The notes: generated by a model from the sequence alone, not told the origin. Positions 1-9,092 are shown, counted from the stretch's first letter. The stretch: DNA of 64,000 nucleotides from Arachnia propionica (GCF_037055325.1 NZ_CP146373.1:2976001-3040000); one strand, 5' to 3'. Numbers and translations are program-made.

Positions 1-44
1 TCGCTTGCCGCGGCAGCAGCCTGGTGTTCTACGTCGGTTGCATC

Positions 45-425
45 ATGAAACAATCCGGTCTGTCAACAAGGGAACTGCGACAACGGCACTTCCCACAGGT
101 TGTCATCTTCATTATCTGCATGGTATTTCTCCTGGCCACCATCATGACGGCAATCTCGTGGATCACGATTCCGCGTGCGACAATCATGGCATCCGTGCTC
201 ATCGTAGGACTGACTGCCGCGATGGCATACAAGACTTTTGTAGCGCAAAACATCGCATATAGCACAAATTTCACTATCGTTTGCTCTCTGATCTTGATGG
301 CTGGTATCGCTGGAGCACAATGGGGAACAGAAAAATTTATGCCCGCACTTATCGCTACGCTCACAGTTTCTGCCATTATGACCATTCGCCAGGCCAGATC
401 CACATCCTCTCGGATTCGACCCTGA
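45..425 (+). CDS. Hypothetical multi-pass membrane protein
   Basis: About 126 residues read from the ATG at 45. The frame stays open to the left edge of the window, with an in-frame GTG at 24, so the true start may lie further upstream or outside. Hydrophobicity suggests four membrane segments: one around VVIFIICMVFLLATIMTAIS, then IMASVLIVGLTAAMAY, FTIVCSLILMAGIAG and LIATLTVSAIMTI. Short polar loops separate them and the tail is basic (RQARSTSSRIRP). No catalytic motif is visible and I do not recognise the family. It is followed by about 500 bases without a convincing gene, so it is probably not co-transcribed with the ABC operon downstream. Confidence 0.5.
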   Translation: MKQSGLSTRELRQRHFPQVVIFIICMVFLLATIMTAISWITIPRATIMASVLIVGLTAAMAYKTFVAQNIAYSTNFTIVCSLILMAGIAGAQWGTEKFMPALIATLTVSAIMTIRQARSTSSRIRP

Positions 426-926
426 CGCTCTGCCTCTCGGCCTGATGGTCTCGTCAAAGCTTCTCGCTCACAAGATCAGCGAATCATTGCTCTAGAGGCC
501 TATCCATGGAGTGGTGGCGGACGGGACACCTGAGCCCGACAGCAGCGTATTACGAAAAGGTTCAACGAGGCTTATTTAACAGACAGCGCGCCGGCCAGGA
601 AAATCCCCAGTAAGCGCACGCTCAAAGAGAGCTGTGAACAAGCCTCGCTGAAGCTATCAGACCATATCCAAGACCATCAACGTCTAAGATTTAGGTGATC
701 CTCTTCCTCGCCCTGACCCCTTTCACACAAATCTCCCCCACGAAGGAGCCGATGGGTCTGCGGGCCCAACTCAAGATAGAGATCAAAACCGACGACGACC
801 TTGCGAAGACGGCTACGGAAAATTCTCTTGAAGACGCCCTTGCCGCGGAGAAGATGTTGTGGATATCAAAGCACACTGAGCGCGAGAGTTCACAGTTGCA
901 GCCTTGGTTGAATATAGATCAGCCGC
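426..926. other. Gene-poor stretch before the first ABC operon
   Basis: No recognisable gene. A short open frame on the + strand (GTG 695 or ATG 752, stop at 955) could encode up to 86 residues, with a charged stretch reading IEIKTDDDLAKTATENSLED. It overlaps the start of the next gene in another frame and has no family resemblance, so I do not call it. The base composition is less GC-rich than the neighbours, which suggests foreign or decaying DNA. Confidence 0.35.
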
Positions 927-1664
927 ATGAACACACACGAAATGGCTGCCGCTGAAACGCAGCCCATCGGAGCCTTGGGGCAGACCCACATCGCATTCTG
1001 CATGATGAAGGAGCGAACCAAGGAGATCTTCAACGACAAAACCGAGACCTCCATGGATGAGGTCGTGAATCTTGCCACCACAACCTCCCAGTTTGACGGA
1101 CTTAGCGCACGCCTGATGCGGGCCGTAATATTGCGTTCCGCAAACAAACTGGACGACGCCGAACGCTCGGATGTACTCAAACACTATGCGGAAATTACCG
1201 CATCCGGCTGTCCCTCTGGCAGGGTGCGCTCCTGCCTCATGACCGCAGACGCTGCACTCCAGCTGGACGACCATGCTTCACCACTAAGAATTGCCGTCCC
1301 GCAGAATCTCCCCGACGGGGCAGTGGGCGATACACTCGTTTATCGTGTTCTCGGTATGAAATGGGGTGTCGCCAACGTGGACGAGTGGGTGGCAACCGCC
1401 AAGGCCCGGGGGATCGACCCCCTCAGCGACGTGGCGGATGCCGAACACTCCACAAGTCTTCGGATCTGGGCGGCCTCAGCACGTGGCGCAATGCATCCCG
1501 ATCTCTCCACGCAACAGGAGGAAGACACCAAGGAGAGATTGCAGGGACTTACCACCTGTGACAATGTTGAACGTTTGGCGATGGCGGATCAGGACAGCCC
1601 CGAGAAATGCAGCCTCGATTCAACCTTCGCCTACTATCTGAGCTCTGTTTGGGGAATTAAATGA
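927..1664 (+). CDS. Hypothetical protein coupled to an ABC transporter
   Basis: A 245-residue soluble protein with no signal peptide or membrane segment that I can see and no recognised domain. It is fairly acidic and helix-prone in the first half, and the C-terminal part has two cysteines (TTCDNVER, EKCSLDST). The stop codon overlaps the ATG of the ABC ATPase by four bases (1661-1664), so the three genes 927-3501 form one translationally coupled operon. The start is uncertain; the ATG at 927 has only a weak ribosome-binding site. It may be an accessory or substrate-related factor of the exporter, but that rests on position only. Confidence 0.5.
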   Translation: MNTHEMAAAETQPIGALGQTHIAFCMMKERTKEIFNDKTETSMDEVVNLATTTSQFDGLSARLMRAVILRSANKLDDAERSDVLKHYAEITASGCPSGRVRSCLMTADAALQLDDHASPLRIAVPQNLPDGAVGDTLVYRVLGMKWGVANVDEWVATAKARGIDPLSDVADAEHSTSLRIWAASARGAMHPDLSTQQEEDTKERLQGLTTCDNVERLAMADQDSPEKCSLDSTFAYYLSSVWGIK

Positions 1665-2305
1665 CGACCAGAATCGCGTGTCACGGCATCACGAAGTCGT
1701 ATGGCGAAAACGTCGTGCTCAAGGATCTCGATTTCTGGGTCGACGCCGGCGAATTGGTGACGCTCGTATCGCCGTCCGGCGGTGGGAAGACCACCTTGTT
1801 GAACATCCTGGGAGGCTTGACCACGGCGGATCAGGGTGTCGTCGAGGTGGCGGGGCAGGACCTCAGCCGGTTGGACGAGGACGGCCGGGCCGGCCTCAGG
1901 CGTCACGCGATCGGCATCGTCCACCAGTCGAGTTACCTGTTTCCCTGGCTCTCGGTGAACGAGAACCTGGAGATCGCTCCCGGCTCCCGCGCTCCCGCTC
2001 CGTGGCTCGCGGAGGTCAGGAGAAACCTGGGGATCGATGAATTCCACGACACCGAGATCAACAAGCTCTCCGGCGGGCAGCGACGCCGGGTGTGCATCCT
2101 GAGGGCCCTGCAGATGGAGGCGGAGGTCCTGTTGCTGGACGAACCGACCACGGGCCTCGACGACCACCTGGCTTCCTGCGTTCGGCGGGCGTTGCGGGAT
2201 CTGGCTGACCGGGGCTGCGCGGTCGTCGTCGCGACCCACGAGGAGGCCATCTCAGCGGCGGCGGATCGTGCGATTGCTCTCCGAGGAAGGAGAACCATCC
2301 TATGA
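1661..2305 (+). CDS. ABC transporter ATP-binding protein (LolD/MacB type)
   Basis: A 214-residue cytoplasmic nucleotide-binding subunit. Walker A reads SPSGGGKTT near residue 40, the signature is LSGGQRRR near 137, and Walker B is VLLLDEPTTGLDD near 158, followed by a switch histidine in VVVATHEEA. The length and order match the family that pairs with FtsX-like permeases and powers export or extraction of lipids, peptides or lipoproteins. It overlaps the upstream hypothetical gene by four bases and the downstream permease by four bases, which supports a dedicated transporter. The position before the first glycine of the P-loop is serine rather than the more common proline, a harmless variation. 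Substrate unknown. Confidence 0.9.
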   Translation: MTTRIACHGITKSYGENVVLKDLDFWVDAGELVTLVSPSGGGKTTLLNILGGLTTADQGVVEVAGQDLSRLDEDGRAGLRRHAIGIVHQSSYLFPWLSVNENLEIAPGSRAPAPWLAEVRRNLGIDEFHDTEINKLSGGQRRRVCILRALQMEAEVLLLDEPTTGLDDHLASCVRRALRDLADRGCAVVVATHEEAISAAADRAIALRGRRTIL

Positions 2306-3501
2306 GCGCCTTCGCCCTGGTCAGACGCAGCCTGGCCAGGACCGTGCGGCGGCACAGGTTGATCGCGGTGCTGGTGTTGCTCCTGGTGTTGGCAACGGTT
2401 GTCCTGTCCTGGCTGGCCCGAGGGGCCACCCACGGCACATCCCGAGGATTAACGGAAAGCCTCGGAGCCAAGGAGATCGAGGTCATCCAGGGCTACAGCG
2501 GGCCGAACAGTCCACCGTTGAACACGAACGCGGTCACACAACTGGGGAAACTGGACGGTGTGGAGCACGTGTTCCCGTCGGGCATATCAGGAATCGACCC
2601 GCCCGCGAACATCGCCGACTCCGAAGACGGCGCAGGGCCGTGGTGGTTGATGCCCCGCAACCCGTTCGACGACCGAATGAAAGACGCCCACAGCAATCCC
2701 GCCACTTTCCCGGAACCCGGTCAGATGCTGGTACCCGGAAAACACGAAAACCTGGTGGGAAAGACGATCGAGGTCAACGTCACGCGGGCGGTCAGTTCCA
2801 CCAGCGGAACGGGCGAGGCGAAACACTTCACGGTGATCGGCACCTACGACCCGGAAACCATCCAGGGAGAGCCCCCGGAGGCGGTGTTCATCAACTCCTC
2901 CCAGTTCAACGAGATCCAAGCGGCAGCACTGCCACCAGACACGCCTGGCTACAGCTCCATCTACCTCTACGTCGGAGACGTGAACGATGTCGCGAAGGTG
3001 CAGAAGTCGGTGGAGGACCTGGGCTACGGCACCCGCAGCGCCATCGGCTCCGGGATCCAGCTCGACAGGGCCCAACAGGGACTCGCGGTGGCCTCCGTGC
3101 TGGTGCTTTTCGTCACCGTCCTCGGGGCACTTTTCGCGGGCACATACGTGGCGGGGGCGTGGATGACATCGCGCATCGAGGAGATCGGGTTGTTCAGGTC
3201 CCTGGGATGGACGCGACGGGCGATCGTGAGGTTCTACCTGCTGGAAGCCCTCATCTTCGCGCTGTGCGTCTCGGCCATCGGGGTGCTCCTGGGCGTCGGG
3301 GTAGTCACGGCACTGGCTGCACTGCCGTCCCTGCTGACGTCGGTGGCCGGCTTCAGCATGGATCCCGGGGCGCTGCTGGCCCAGGCCTGGGTGGTCGCGG
3401 TACCACTGATCGCCGTGCCGCTCGGTTTCATCGCCGGCGCGGGTCGCAGAGCCGCCACACTGCTGCGCGTCGACACGGACACGCTCCTGCGTCAGATCTG
3501 A
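2302..3501 (+). CDS. FtsX-like ABC transporter permease
   Basis: A 399-residue membrane protein with the MacB/FtsX architecture. There is an N-terminal membrane helix at about residues 18-37 (LIAVLVLLLVLATVVLSWLA), a long extracytoplasmic region of roughly 200 residues, then three C-terminal helices (LAVASVLVLFVTVLGALFAGTYV, FALCVSAIGVLLGVGVVTAL and VVAVPLIAVPLGFIAGAG). The conserved cytoplasmic segment SRIEEIGLFRSLGWTRRAIVRFYLLEA precedes the third helix and is typical of FtsX domains contacting the ATPase. Its start overlaps the stop of the ATPase gene. Only one permease is present, so the complex is probably a homodimer. The cargo cannot be read from the sequence. Confidence 0.9.
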   Translation: MSAFALVRRSLARTVRRHRLIAVLVLLLVLATVVLSWLARGATHGTSRGLTESLGAKEIEVIQGYSGPNSPPLNTNAVTQLGKLDGVEHVFPSGISGIDPPANIADSEDGAGPWWLMPRNPFDDRMKDAHSNPATFPEPGQMLVPGKHENLVGKTIEVNVTRAVSSTSGTGEAKHFTVIGTYDPETIQGEPPEAVFINSSQFNEIQAAALPPDTPGYSSIYLYVGDVNDVAKVQKSVEDLGYGTRSAIGSGIQLDRAQQGLAVASVLVLFVTVLGALFAGTYVAGAWMTSRIEEIGLFRSLGWTRRAIVRFYLLEALIFALCVSAIGVLLGVGVVTALAALPSLLTSVAGFSMDPGALLAQAWVVAVPLIAVPLGFIAGAGRRAATLLRVDTDTLLRQI

Positions 3502-3534
3502 CACACGGCCCCGGACACCCTCGCCATGGTTTCG

Positions 3535-3563
3535 GACCCGGGCTGCTCCTCGCAGCCCGGGTC
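3535..3563 (+). terminator. Hairpin terminator between convergent genes
   Basis: A perfect 12-bp stem (GACCCGGGCTGC / GCAGCCCGGGTC) with a 5-base loop lies 34 bases after the FtsX permease stop and 30 bases before the end of the convergent HerA-like gene. No strong U-tract follows on either strand, so it may act in both directions with modest efficiency. Confidence 0.65.
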
Positions 3564-3592
3564 AATCAGCACACGGGGGCGGGAAGCGGCCC

Positions 3593-5179
3593 CTAACGCC
3601 GCCTCCCCGTGCCGAACAGGCCCCGGACGATCTCCCGGGTGACGGTGCGGATCACCTGCATGATGCCGCGACTGGCGATCCGTTCCACCGCTGAGGTGCG
3701 ACCGCGACCCGATCCCGACGACCGTCCCTCCGAGCGTTCCGCCTGACGCTGTCCCTTCTCCTCCTGGGCGCGACGTTCGGCCTCGGCCTTTTCCGCCTCG
3801 GCGCGCTGCCGTTCCTCCTCAGCTGCCTTCGCGCCGGCCTCCAGTTTCGCGGTGAGGATCTCGTAGGCCGACTCGCGGTCGATGGCCTGCCCGTACTTCG
3901 CCATCAGCGGCGAGGCCGCCACCGCCTGCTGCATCGCGGCGGCGTCGGTGGGTTGCATCGACGTCTCGGGAGCCCACAACCGGGTCCAGGCGACGGGGGT
4001 AGGTGAGCCCTTGGGGTTCATGACGGTGACGATCGCCTCGCCGATCCCGAGGCCCTGCAGCACCTCCTCCAGGTCGTAGCCCGACTTCGGGTAAGTCGAC
4101 ACCGTCGCCTTCAACGCCTTGGCGTCGTTGGGGGTGTGGGCGCGCAGCTGGTGCTGCACGCGGCTGCCGAGCTGCGCCAGGACATCCTCGGGCACGTCCT
4201 TAGGGGTCTGGGTGACGAAGAACACCCCCACCCCCTTGGAGCGGATCAGCCTCACGGTCTGGGTGATGGAATCGAGGAAGGCCTTGGAGGCACCCTTGAA
4301 CAGCAAGTGCGCCTCGTCGAAGAAAAACACCAGTTTCGGTTTGTCGGCGTCGCCGATCTCGGGAAGAGAACCGAACAGGTCGGCCAGCAGCCACATCAGG
4401 AAGGTGGAGAACATCTCGGGTCGCGAGGCCAGGTCGGGCAGCTCCAGCAACGAGACGACCCCGCGTCCGTCAGCGGCGACGCGCAACAGCTCCGAGGGTT
4501 CAAACTCGGGTTCCCCAAAGAACACGTCACCGCCCTGCTCGGAAAGGCCGACGAGGTTACGCAGGATCACCCCTGCCGTGGCAGCCGAGACCCCACCGAT
4601 CTCCTTCAACTCGTCCTTGCCGTCGTCGGAGGTGAGGAATTTCAGCAGCGCGACGAGGTCCTTGAGGTCGAGCAGCGGCAGGCCGTTGTTGTCGGCGTAG
4701 TAGAACACCAGCCCGAGGGAGCTCTCCTGCACCTCGTTGAGTCCCAGTACCTTCGACAGCAGGATCGGGCCGAACGACGAGATCGTCGCCCGCACCGGAA
4801 TGCCGGTGCCCTGCCCGCCGAGCGCCAGGAACTCGCAGGGCGCGGCCTTCGGTTCCCACGGCTGCCCCTGCGCCTCGACCCGCGCGGCCAGTTTCTCGCT
4901 CGTCGCCCCAGGAGAGGCCATACCGGACAGGTCGCCCTTGATGTCGGCGGCGAAGACGGGCACACCCGCTTTGCTGAGGGCCTCGGCCATCAGCTGGAGG
5001 GTCTTGGTCTTGCCGGTGCCCGTGGCCCCGGCGACGAGCCCGTGCCGGTTGAACATCGCCAGCGGAATGCGGATGGGGGCCTCGACGACGGGGGCGCCAT
5101 CCATCAGCACACCCAGCTGCACCGCCTCACCGTCGAACCCGTATCCGGCCTGAATCGTTGCCACCAGTTCTTCACTCAC
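3593..5179 (-). CDS. HerA-like ATPase, DUF853 (YjgR) family
   Basis: About 528 residues. Start chosen at the GTG 5179 (VSEELVATIQAG), which follows a G-rich Shine-Dalgarno-like run; an open extension to an ATG at 5329 looks non-native. Walker A is VAGATGTGKTKT near residue 50, and Walker B is KLVFFFDEAHLLF, followed by the family segment SITQTVRLIRSKGVGVFFVTQ. The C-terminal 90 residues are a charged, glutamate/arginine-rich coiled coil and an RS/G-rich linker ending in a basic tail. DUF853 proteins belong to the FtsK/HerA motor superfamily and probably move along DNA, but their cellular role is unsettled. It is monocistronic and divergent from the gene at 5398. Confidence 0.85.
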   Translation of the reverse strand: MSEELVATIQAGYGFDGEAVQLGVLMDGAPVVEAPIRIPLAMFNRHGLVAGATGTGKTKTLQLMAEALSKAGVPVFAADIKGDLSGMASPGATSEKLAARVEAQGQPWEPKAAPCEFLALGGQGTGIPVRATISSFGPILLSKVLGLNEVQESSLGLVFYYADNNGLPLLDLKDLVALLKFLTSDDGKDELKEIGGVSAATAGVILRNLVGLSEQGGDVFFGEPEFEPSELLRVAADGRGVVSLLELPDLASRPEMFSTFLMWLLADLFGSLPEIGDADKPKLVFFFDEAHLLFKGASKAFLDSITQTVRLIRSKGVGVFFVTQTPKDVPEDVLAQLGSRVQHQLRAHTPNDAKALKATVSTYPKSGYDLEEVLQGLGIGEAIVTVMNPKGSPTPVAWTRLWAPETSMQPTDAAAMQQAVAASPLMAKYGQAIDRESAYEILTAKLEAGAKAAEEERQRAEAEKAEAERRAQEEKGQRQAERSEGRSSGSGRGRTSAVERIASRGIMQVIRTVTREIVRGLFGTGRRR

Positions 5180-5397
5180 CCCCCTAGGGAAGCACTGATC
5201 GGCACCGTTCCCGGCCAGGACACCCCGGGCGGGATGCGAGGACACTCCAACGCGGGGCGTTTCGTCGCCGCGACCCGCCTGGTGGCGAGAAGTTTCCTGT
5301 CCCACGTGACCTGTTGATCGACACCCCACACAGGAGGGTGTTGCCCGGGTTATATGCCGGTGGGCCGATTGGCACGATGATGGCTAAACTGACCGGT

Positions 5398-5691
5398 GTG
5401 ATCTTCAAGCGTGTCGGCGACTCCCGCCCCTACCCGGACCATGGCTACGTCCAGAAGCAGTGGGCAGCCATCGCTCCGCATCAGGTGCGGCTGGATGAGC
5501 TGGTCACGACAAAACGCACCCTCGACCTCGAGGCCCTGCTGGAGGAGGACTCGACCTTCTACGGCGACCTGTTCGCCCACGTCGTCTCCTGGGGCGGCGA
5601 CCTGTACCTGGAGGACGGTCTCCACCGCGCTCTGCGCGCCGCGCTGCAGCAACGCCAGACAATGCACGCCCGCGTGCTGGAACTCTCGTGA
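5398..5691 (+). CDS. Conserved actinobacterial protein, annotated as VapB-type antitoxin family
   Basis: 97 residues from the GTG at 5398, giving the family start MIFKRVGDSRPYPDHG. In-frame ATGs at 5377 and 5380 would add a poorly conserved extension. A TAAACT hexamer lies seven bases upstream of the GTG, which fits leaderless transcription. The protein contains the conserved block RLDELVTTKRTLDLEALLEEDSTFYGDLFAHVV and ends in QQRQTMHARVLELS. Homologues in actinobacteria are often labelled VapB-family antitoxin, yet no toxin gene is adjacent. Instead it sits 11 bases before a LytR_C protein, so a cell-envelope or housekeeping role is at least as likely. The family assignment is from memory of the motif. 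Confidence 0.75.
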   Translation: MIFKRVGDSRPYPDHGYVQKQWAAIAPHQVRLDELVTTKRTLDLEALLEEDSTFYGDLFAHVVSWGGDLYLEDGLHRALRAALQQRQTMHARVLELS

Positions 5692-5702
5692 GAGCCTGAA
5701 TC

Positions 5703-6215
5703 GTGCGCGTCTTCCGACTCCTCGCCACCCCGGCCCTGTTAATCGGTCTGCTCATCTTCCTGATCTGGGGGGCGAACCTGGGATGGAACGCCTTGACCGC
5801 GCCGCTCCCCACCCCGCCGCCGACCCCGTGCGTCACCCAACAGGTGAGCACACTCACACCGAATCAGGTCACGGTCCTGGTCTACAACGGCGGCTTCACC
5901 AGCGGCCTGGGCTCGAAAGTCTCACAGGCGTTGAAGACGGCGGGATTCGAGGTGGCGAAGACCACCAACACCAAGGAACGCGTCACGAAAACCATCATCC
6001 GCAGTGGTGAAAACAACACCGACGCGGCGAAACTGGTCGCAAGCTATCTGAATGACGCCACCGTGGAGACCGACTCCCGGATCAACGGCACCGTCGACGT
6101 TCTGGTCGGCTCCGATTTCACAGGTCTGACGGAATCCGGACTGACCGAGGTTCCGGTCGAATCCGGCACCATCTGCCTGGCCCCGAGCCCGTCTCCCTCC
6201 GCGCTGCCCAGCTGA
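5703..6215 (+). CDS. LytR C-terminal domain protein (membrane-anchored)
   Basis: 170 residues from a GTG start. A single N-terminal membrane anchor (LLATPALLIGLLIFLIWGANL) is followed by a proline-rich linker with one cysteine, then a LytR_C-type domain at about residues 55-150. That domain opens with VTVLVYNGGFTSGLGSKVSQALKTAGFEV and contains the TDAAKLVASYLNDATVE and VDVLVGSDFTGL segments. The tail is Ser/Pro-rich. LytR_C domains occur alone or at the end of LCP phosphotransferases that attach glycopolymers to peptidoglycan. Two LCP proteins lacking this domain lie at 57-61 kb, so it might supply the missing domain. A decayed copy of its 3' end lies at 11401-11510. Confidence 0.85.
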   Translation: MRVFRLLATPALLIGLLIFLIWGANLGWNALTAPLPTPPPTPCVTQQVSTLTPNQVTVLVYNGGFTSGLGSKVSQALKTAGFEVAKTTNTKERVTKTIIRSGENNTDAAKLVASYLNDATVETDSRINGTVDVLVGSDFTGLTESGLTEVPVESGTICLAPSPSPSALPS

Positions 6216-6402
6216 AAACCCGTCTCCGCGGCACTCCACTCCACGGTGCGAGGCGATGGACTGTCGGGTATGTCACGCCACAGCAGGAAGCAATCCCTGA
6301 GTGTTCATAGTTCCCGCCACACGCACACAAGCGGTTTCATGATGCGACGAGGTACTTCACAGACCGTGTGCTGTTCGACGACCCCCAGCCGGAACGGGCC
6401 AC

Positions 6403-7068
6403 TCAGTCGTCGGCCCATCCGGCGTCGTGCACCTTGATCGCGACCTGGACGCGGTTTGTCAGACCGAGCTTGTCGAAGATCTGCGTCACGACACCCTTGA
6501 CAGTGGCGAGGCTGAGATAGTGCCGGGCCGAGATCTCGGCATTTGTCATCCCCCGCCCGATCGCGATCGCGACCTCTTTCTCCCGGGTATTCAGGACAGC
6601 CAGCTCCGCCCGCGCATCCTCCCGACGGGGATCACCCCGATACCGGGTCGCGGCCGCGATGACCTGGGACACCACGCTGGGCGAGAGGGTGTGCTCCCCC
6701 GCCGCGACCTGTTTGATGGCCTCCAGCATCCGGTCCGGCGGGGTGTCCTTGAGCAGAAAGCCCGCGGCCCCGGCCGCCAGGGCCCGCAGCACCGCGTCGT
6801 CGGAGTCGAAGGTGGTCAAGATCACCACCCGCGGCGCGTCCTTGTGGGCCATGAGCTCCTCGGTCGCCGTCAGCCCGTCCTTGCCTGGCATGCGGATGTC
6901 CATGAGCAGCACGTCGGGTCGGTGTTCGGCCACCAGGGCCGCCGCCTCGGAGCCGTCGCCGCCCTCGCCGACGAAATCGACCCCTTCGTGTCCCCCGAGC
7001 ATCAGCTTGAGACCGGCCCGCACCAGGGGATCGTCGTCGATCAGCACCACCCTCACCATGGCATCCAC
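6403..7068 (-). CDS. LuxR/NarL-family response regulator
   Basis: 221 residues. The receiver domain (about 4-125) has the acidic pair in VLIDDDPLV, the phospho-acceptor Asp in PDVLLMDIRMPGKDG, the Thr in VVILTTFDSDD and the Lys in GFLLKDTPP. The C-terminal LuxR helix-turn-helix (about 150-215) contains LNTREKEVAIAIGRGMTNAEISARHYLSLATVKGVV and DKLGLTNRVQVAIK. It is translated from ATG 7068, overlapping the 3' end of the kinase gene by 16 bases, so the two are one operon. An in-frame ATG at 7059 is an alternative. The probable target is the divergent ABC transporter operon at 8370, the usual arrangement for such pairs. Confidence 0.95.
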   Translation of the reverse strand: MDAMVRVVLIDDDPLVRAGLKLMLGGHEGVDFVGEGGDGSEAAALVAEHRPDVLLMDIRMPGKDGLTATEELMAHKDAPRVVILTTFDSDDAVLRALAAGAAGFLLKDTPPDRMLEAIKQVAAGEHTLSPSVVSQVIAAATRYRGDPRREDARAELAVLNTREKEVAIAIGRGMTNAEISARHYLSLATVKGVVTQIFDKLGLTNRVQVAIKVHDAGWADD

Positions 7069-8240
7069 GCCTCCAATTGAAAAACTTCGTCCCGAATTCC
7101 GTGCTCGATCCAGCCGCCAACGAGGCCCGTCCGCTCGGCCAGCCCGAGTAGACCATAGCCGCCTCCGGGGACGGCGGCGCCGCGTCCGTTCACCAGGTTG
7201 CGTAGTTCGATCCGCAACCCGGAGTCGGGGTCGCCGCTGAGCCGCACCTCAACCTTGGTCCCCGGCGCGTGCTTGCGGGCATTGGTGAGCCCCTCCTGCA
7301 CGATCCGGTAGGCGTGGCGGCTCACCGCGGGCGAGAGCCCCTCCAGGGCCACGCCGCTGAACTCGATCCGCAGCCCGGCAGCCCGGTTGTCGGCAATGAG
7401 GCCCGGCAGGTCGGCGAGGGTGGGCTGCGGCCGGTCCCCGTCCTGCCCCCGCAGCGACCCGAGGACGCCCCGCAACTCGGTCAGCGCCAGGTTGGCGTTC
7501 TCCCGGATGGTCTCGGCGATCTCGTGGGTCTGCCCGGGATTGAGGTCGTCCCGGTAGGCCAGCGCCCCGGAGTACATGCTGACCAGCGAGATCCGGTGGG
7601 CCAGCACGTCGTGCATCTCCCGGGCGATGCGCTGGCGTTCGGCGGCCTGCCCCTGGGCGACCCGCAGCTGCTGCTCCCGTTCGGCCTGCTCCACCTGGGC
7701 CCGCATCGAAGCGATCAACTCCCGACGGGCCCCGGTGTACATGCCGATCGCCACCAGCACCACCGTGTAGAGCAGCAACACCCCGCCGCTGACGATCAGA
7801 GGCCACGGCACCTGCAGCGGTGCGTCGCCCACCCGCAGGTCCGTGACCGCGGGCAGCCCCAGACCCCGCCGAACCGGGTCGGACAAGATTTGGAACCCGA
7901 TGAAGACGGCCCCGGCCGGGAGGATCTCCTTCCACCGCCGCCGGGTACACAGGCTGGCGACCCCCCAGGACGAAAAGCCGCCCAGCGTGACCGTGACCGA
8001 GCTCAGCACGCTCAGCGACACCACCACCAGCATCGGGGCCCGCCTCCGGAACCGGATCAGCACCACGGCGGCGATCACACCGAGGAGCTCGAGGACCAGG
8101 AAGTTGTGGAAGGCCGGGGGCAGCTCCCGGGACAGGTCCTGACCCACCAGGGGGGCGGCGAACGACGGCAGCACCCAGCCGAGAGCCAGCAGGTAGCGCC
8201 AGATCAACGCCCACGCGCCGAGTCGGTATTCGGAGGTCAC
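7053..8240 (-). CDS. Sensor histidine kinase (HisKA_3 type)
   Basis: 395 residues. The N-terminal half holds about five membrane helices without a large extracellular sensor loop, typical of intramembrane-sensing kinases of NarL-type systems. A coiled segment (MRAQVEQAEREQQLRVAQGQAAERQRI) leads to the dimerisation/phospho-acceptor motif REMHDVLAHRISL, with the conserved His. The C-terminal HATPase_c region has the N-box around EGLTNARKHAPGTKV and the G-box GGGYGLLGLAERTGLVGG. It precedes and overlaps the response regulator. The divergent ABC transporter at 8370-9871 suggests it senses envelope stress or an antimicrobial and controls that transporter; this is inference from layout. Confidence 0.94.
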   Translation of the reverse strand: MTSEYRLGAWALIWRYLLALGWVLPSFAAPLVGQDLSRELPPAFHNFLVLELLGVIAAVVLIRFRRRAPMLVVVSLSVLSSVTVTLGGFSSWGVASLCTRRRWKEILPAGAVFIGFQILSDPVRRGLGLPAVTDLRVGDAPLQVPWPLIVSGGVLLLYTVVLVAIGMYTGARRELIASMRAQVEQAEREQQLRVAQGQAAERQRIAREMHDVLAHRISLVSMYSGALAYRDDLNPGQTHEIAETIRENANLALTELRGVLGSLRGQDGDRPQPTLADLPGLIADNRAAGLRIEFSGVALEGLSPAVSRHAYRIVQEGLTNARKHAPGTKVEVRLSGDPDSGLRIELRNLVNGRGAAVPGGGYGLLGLAERTGLVGGWIEHGIRDEVFQLEAWMPW

Positions 8241-8369
8241 GGCTTCACCCTAGGCAATGCCCCGTGGCTGTTCCGCCCATCGAAAGTCGAAACCTCGCCG
8301 ACTTCAGTCGCCACAACACCAGACCTTCACCCGTGGCGCCAGCCCAGCTGGCCCGGGTTGGCTGAAGCC

Positions 8370-9092
8370 ATGATCACCTTCCGAAACCTCACCAAACGCT
8401 ATGGCGACGTCCTCGCCGTCGACGACATCAGTTTCACTGTCGAGGCGGGAAGCATCACCGGTTTCCTCGGCCCCAACGGCGCCGGCAAATCCACCGCCAT
8501 GCGGTGCCTCACCGGGCTCGCCTTCCCCACCGAGGGCGAGGCCCTGATCGACGGGCGCCGCTACCGTGACATCCCCAACCCGAGCGCCCAGGTCGGTGTC
8601 CTGCTGGACGCCTCCGCCCAGCATCCCGGACGCACCGGACGCGAAACGATCCGGACCGCGGCCACCGCCATGGGGGTACCCCGGTCCCGGGTGGACGAGG
8701 TCATCGAACTCGCCGGGCTCACCGCCGCGGAGGCCCGTAAACGGGTCGGCGCCTACTCGCTGGGAATGAGGCAGCGCCTCGGCATCGCCCAGGCCTTCCT
8801 CGGTTCGCCCCGGGTGCTGATCCTGGACGAACCAGCCAACGGCCTCGACCCCCAGGGCATCCACTGGATGCGCACCGTGCTGCGGCGCTTCGCCGACGCC
8901 GGTGGCGCCGTCCTGCTCAGCTCCCACCTGCTCCACGAAGTGCAGCAGATCGCCGACCGCATCGTCATGATCGGCCACGGCAGGATCCTCACGGAGGGCA
9001 GCATCGACGACCTGACCGCCGACGGCGCCAACCTCGAAACCACCTTCCTCAACCTCACCACCACCACCGCTCGCGAAGGAATCTTCGTATGA
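8370..9092 (+). CDS. ABC transporter ATP-binding protein (CcmA type)
   Basis: 240 residues from the ATG at 8370 (MITFRNLTKRYGD). The same frame remains open far upstream across the kinase gene, but that is a shadow. Walker A is GPNGAGKSTAM near residue 39, the signature region reads YSLGMRQRLGIAQA (the LGMRQ variant common in bacitracin/antibiotic exporters), and Walker B is VLILDEPANGLDP. The switch segment is LLSSHLLHEV. It is translationally coupled to the permease by a four-base overlap (ATGA at 9089). It faces the two-component operon across a 130-base divergent promoter region, consistent with kinase-controlled drug or peptide efflux. Confidence 0.93.
   Translation: MITFRNLTKRYGDVLAVDDISFTVEAGSITGFLGPNGAGKSTAMRCLTGLAFPTEGEALIDGRRYRDIPNPSAQVGVLLDASAQHPGRTGRETIRTAATAMGVPRSRVDEVIELAGLTAAEARKRVGAYSLGMRQRLGIAQAFLGSPRVLILDEPANGLDPQGIHWMRTVLRRFADAGGAVLLSSHLLHEVQQIADRIVMIGHGRILTEGSIDDLTADGANLETTFLNLTTTTAREGIFV

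Noticed and set aside
7269-8369. Long open extension upstream of the ABC ATPase at 8370.
   Set aside because: It lies antisense to the sensor kinase and has the Pro/Gln/His/Arg-rich composition of a GC-rich shadow frame.
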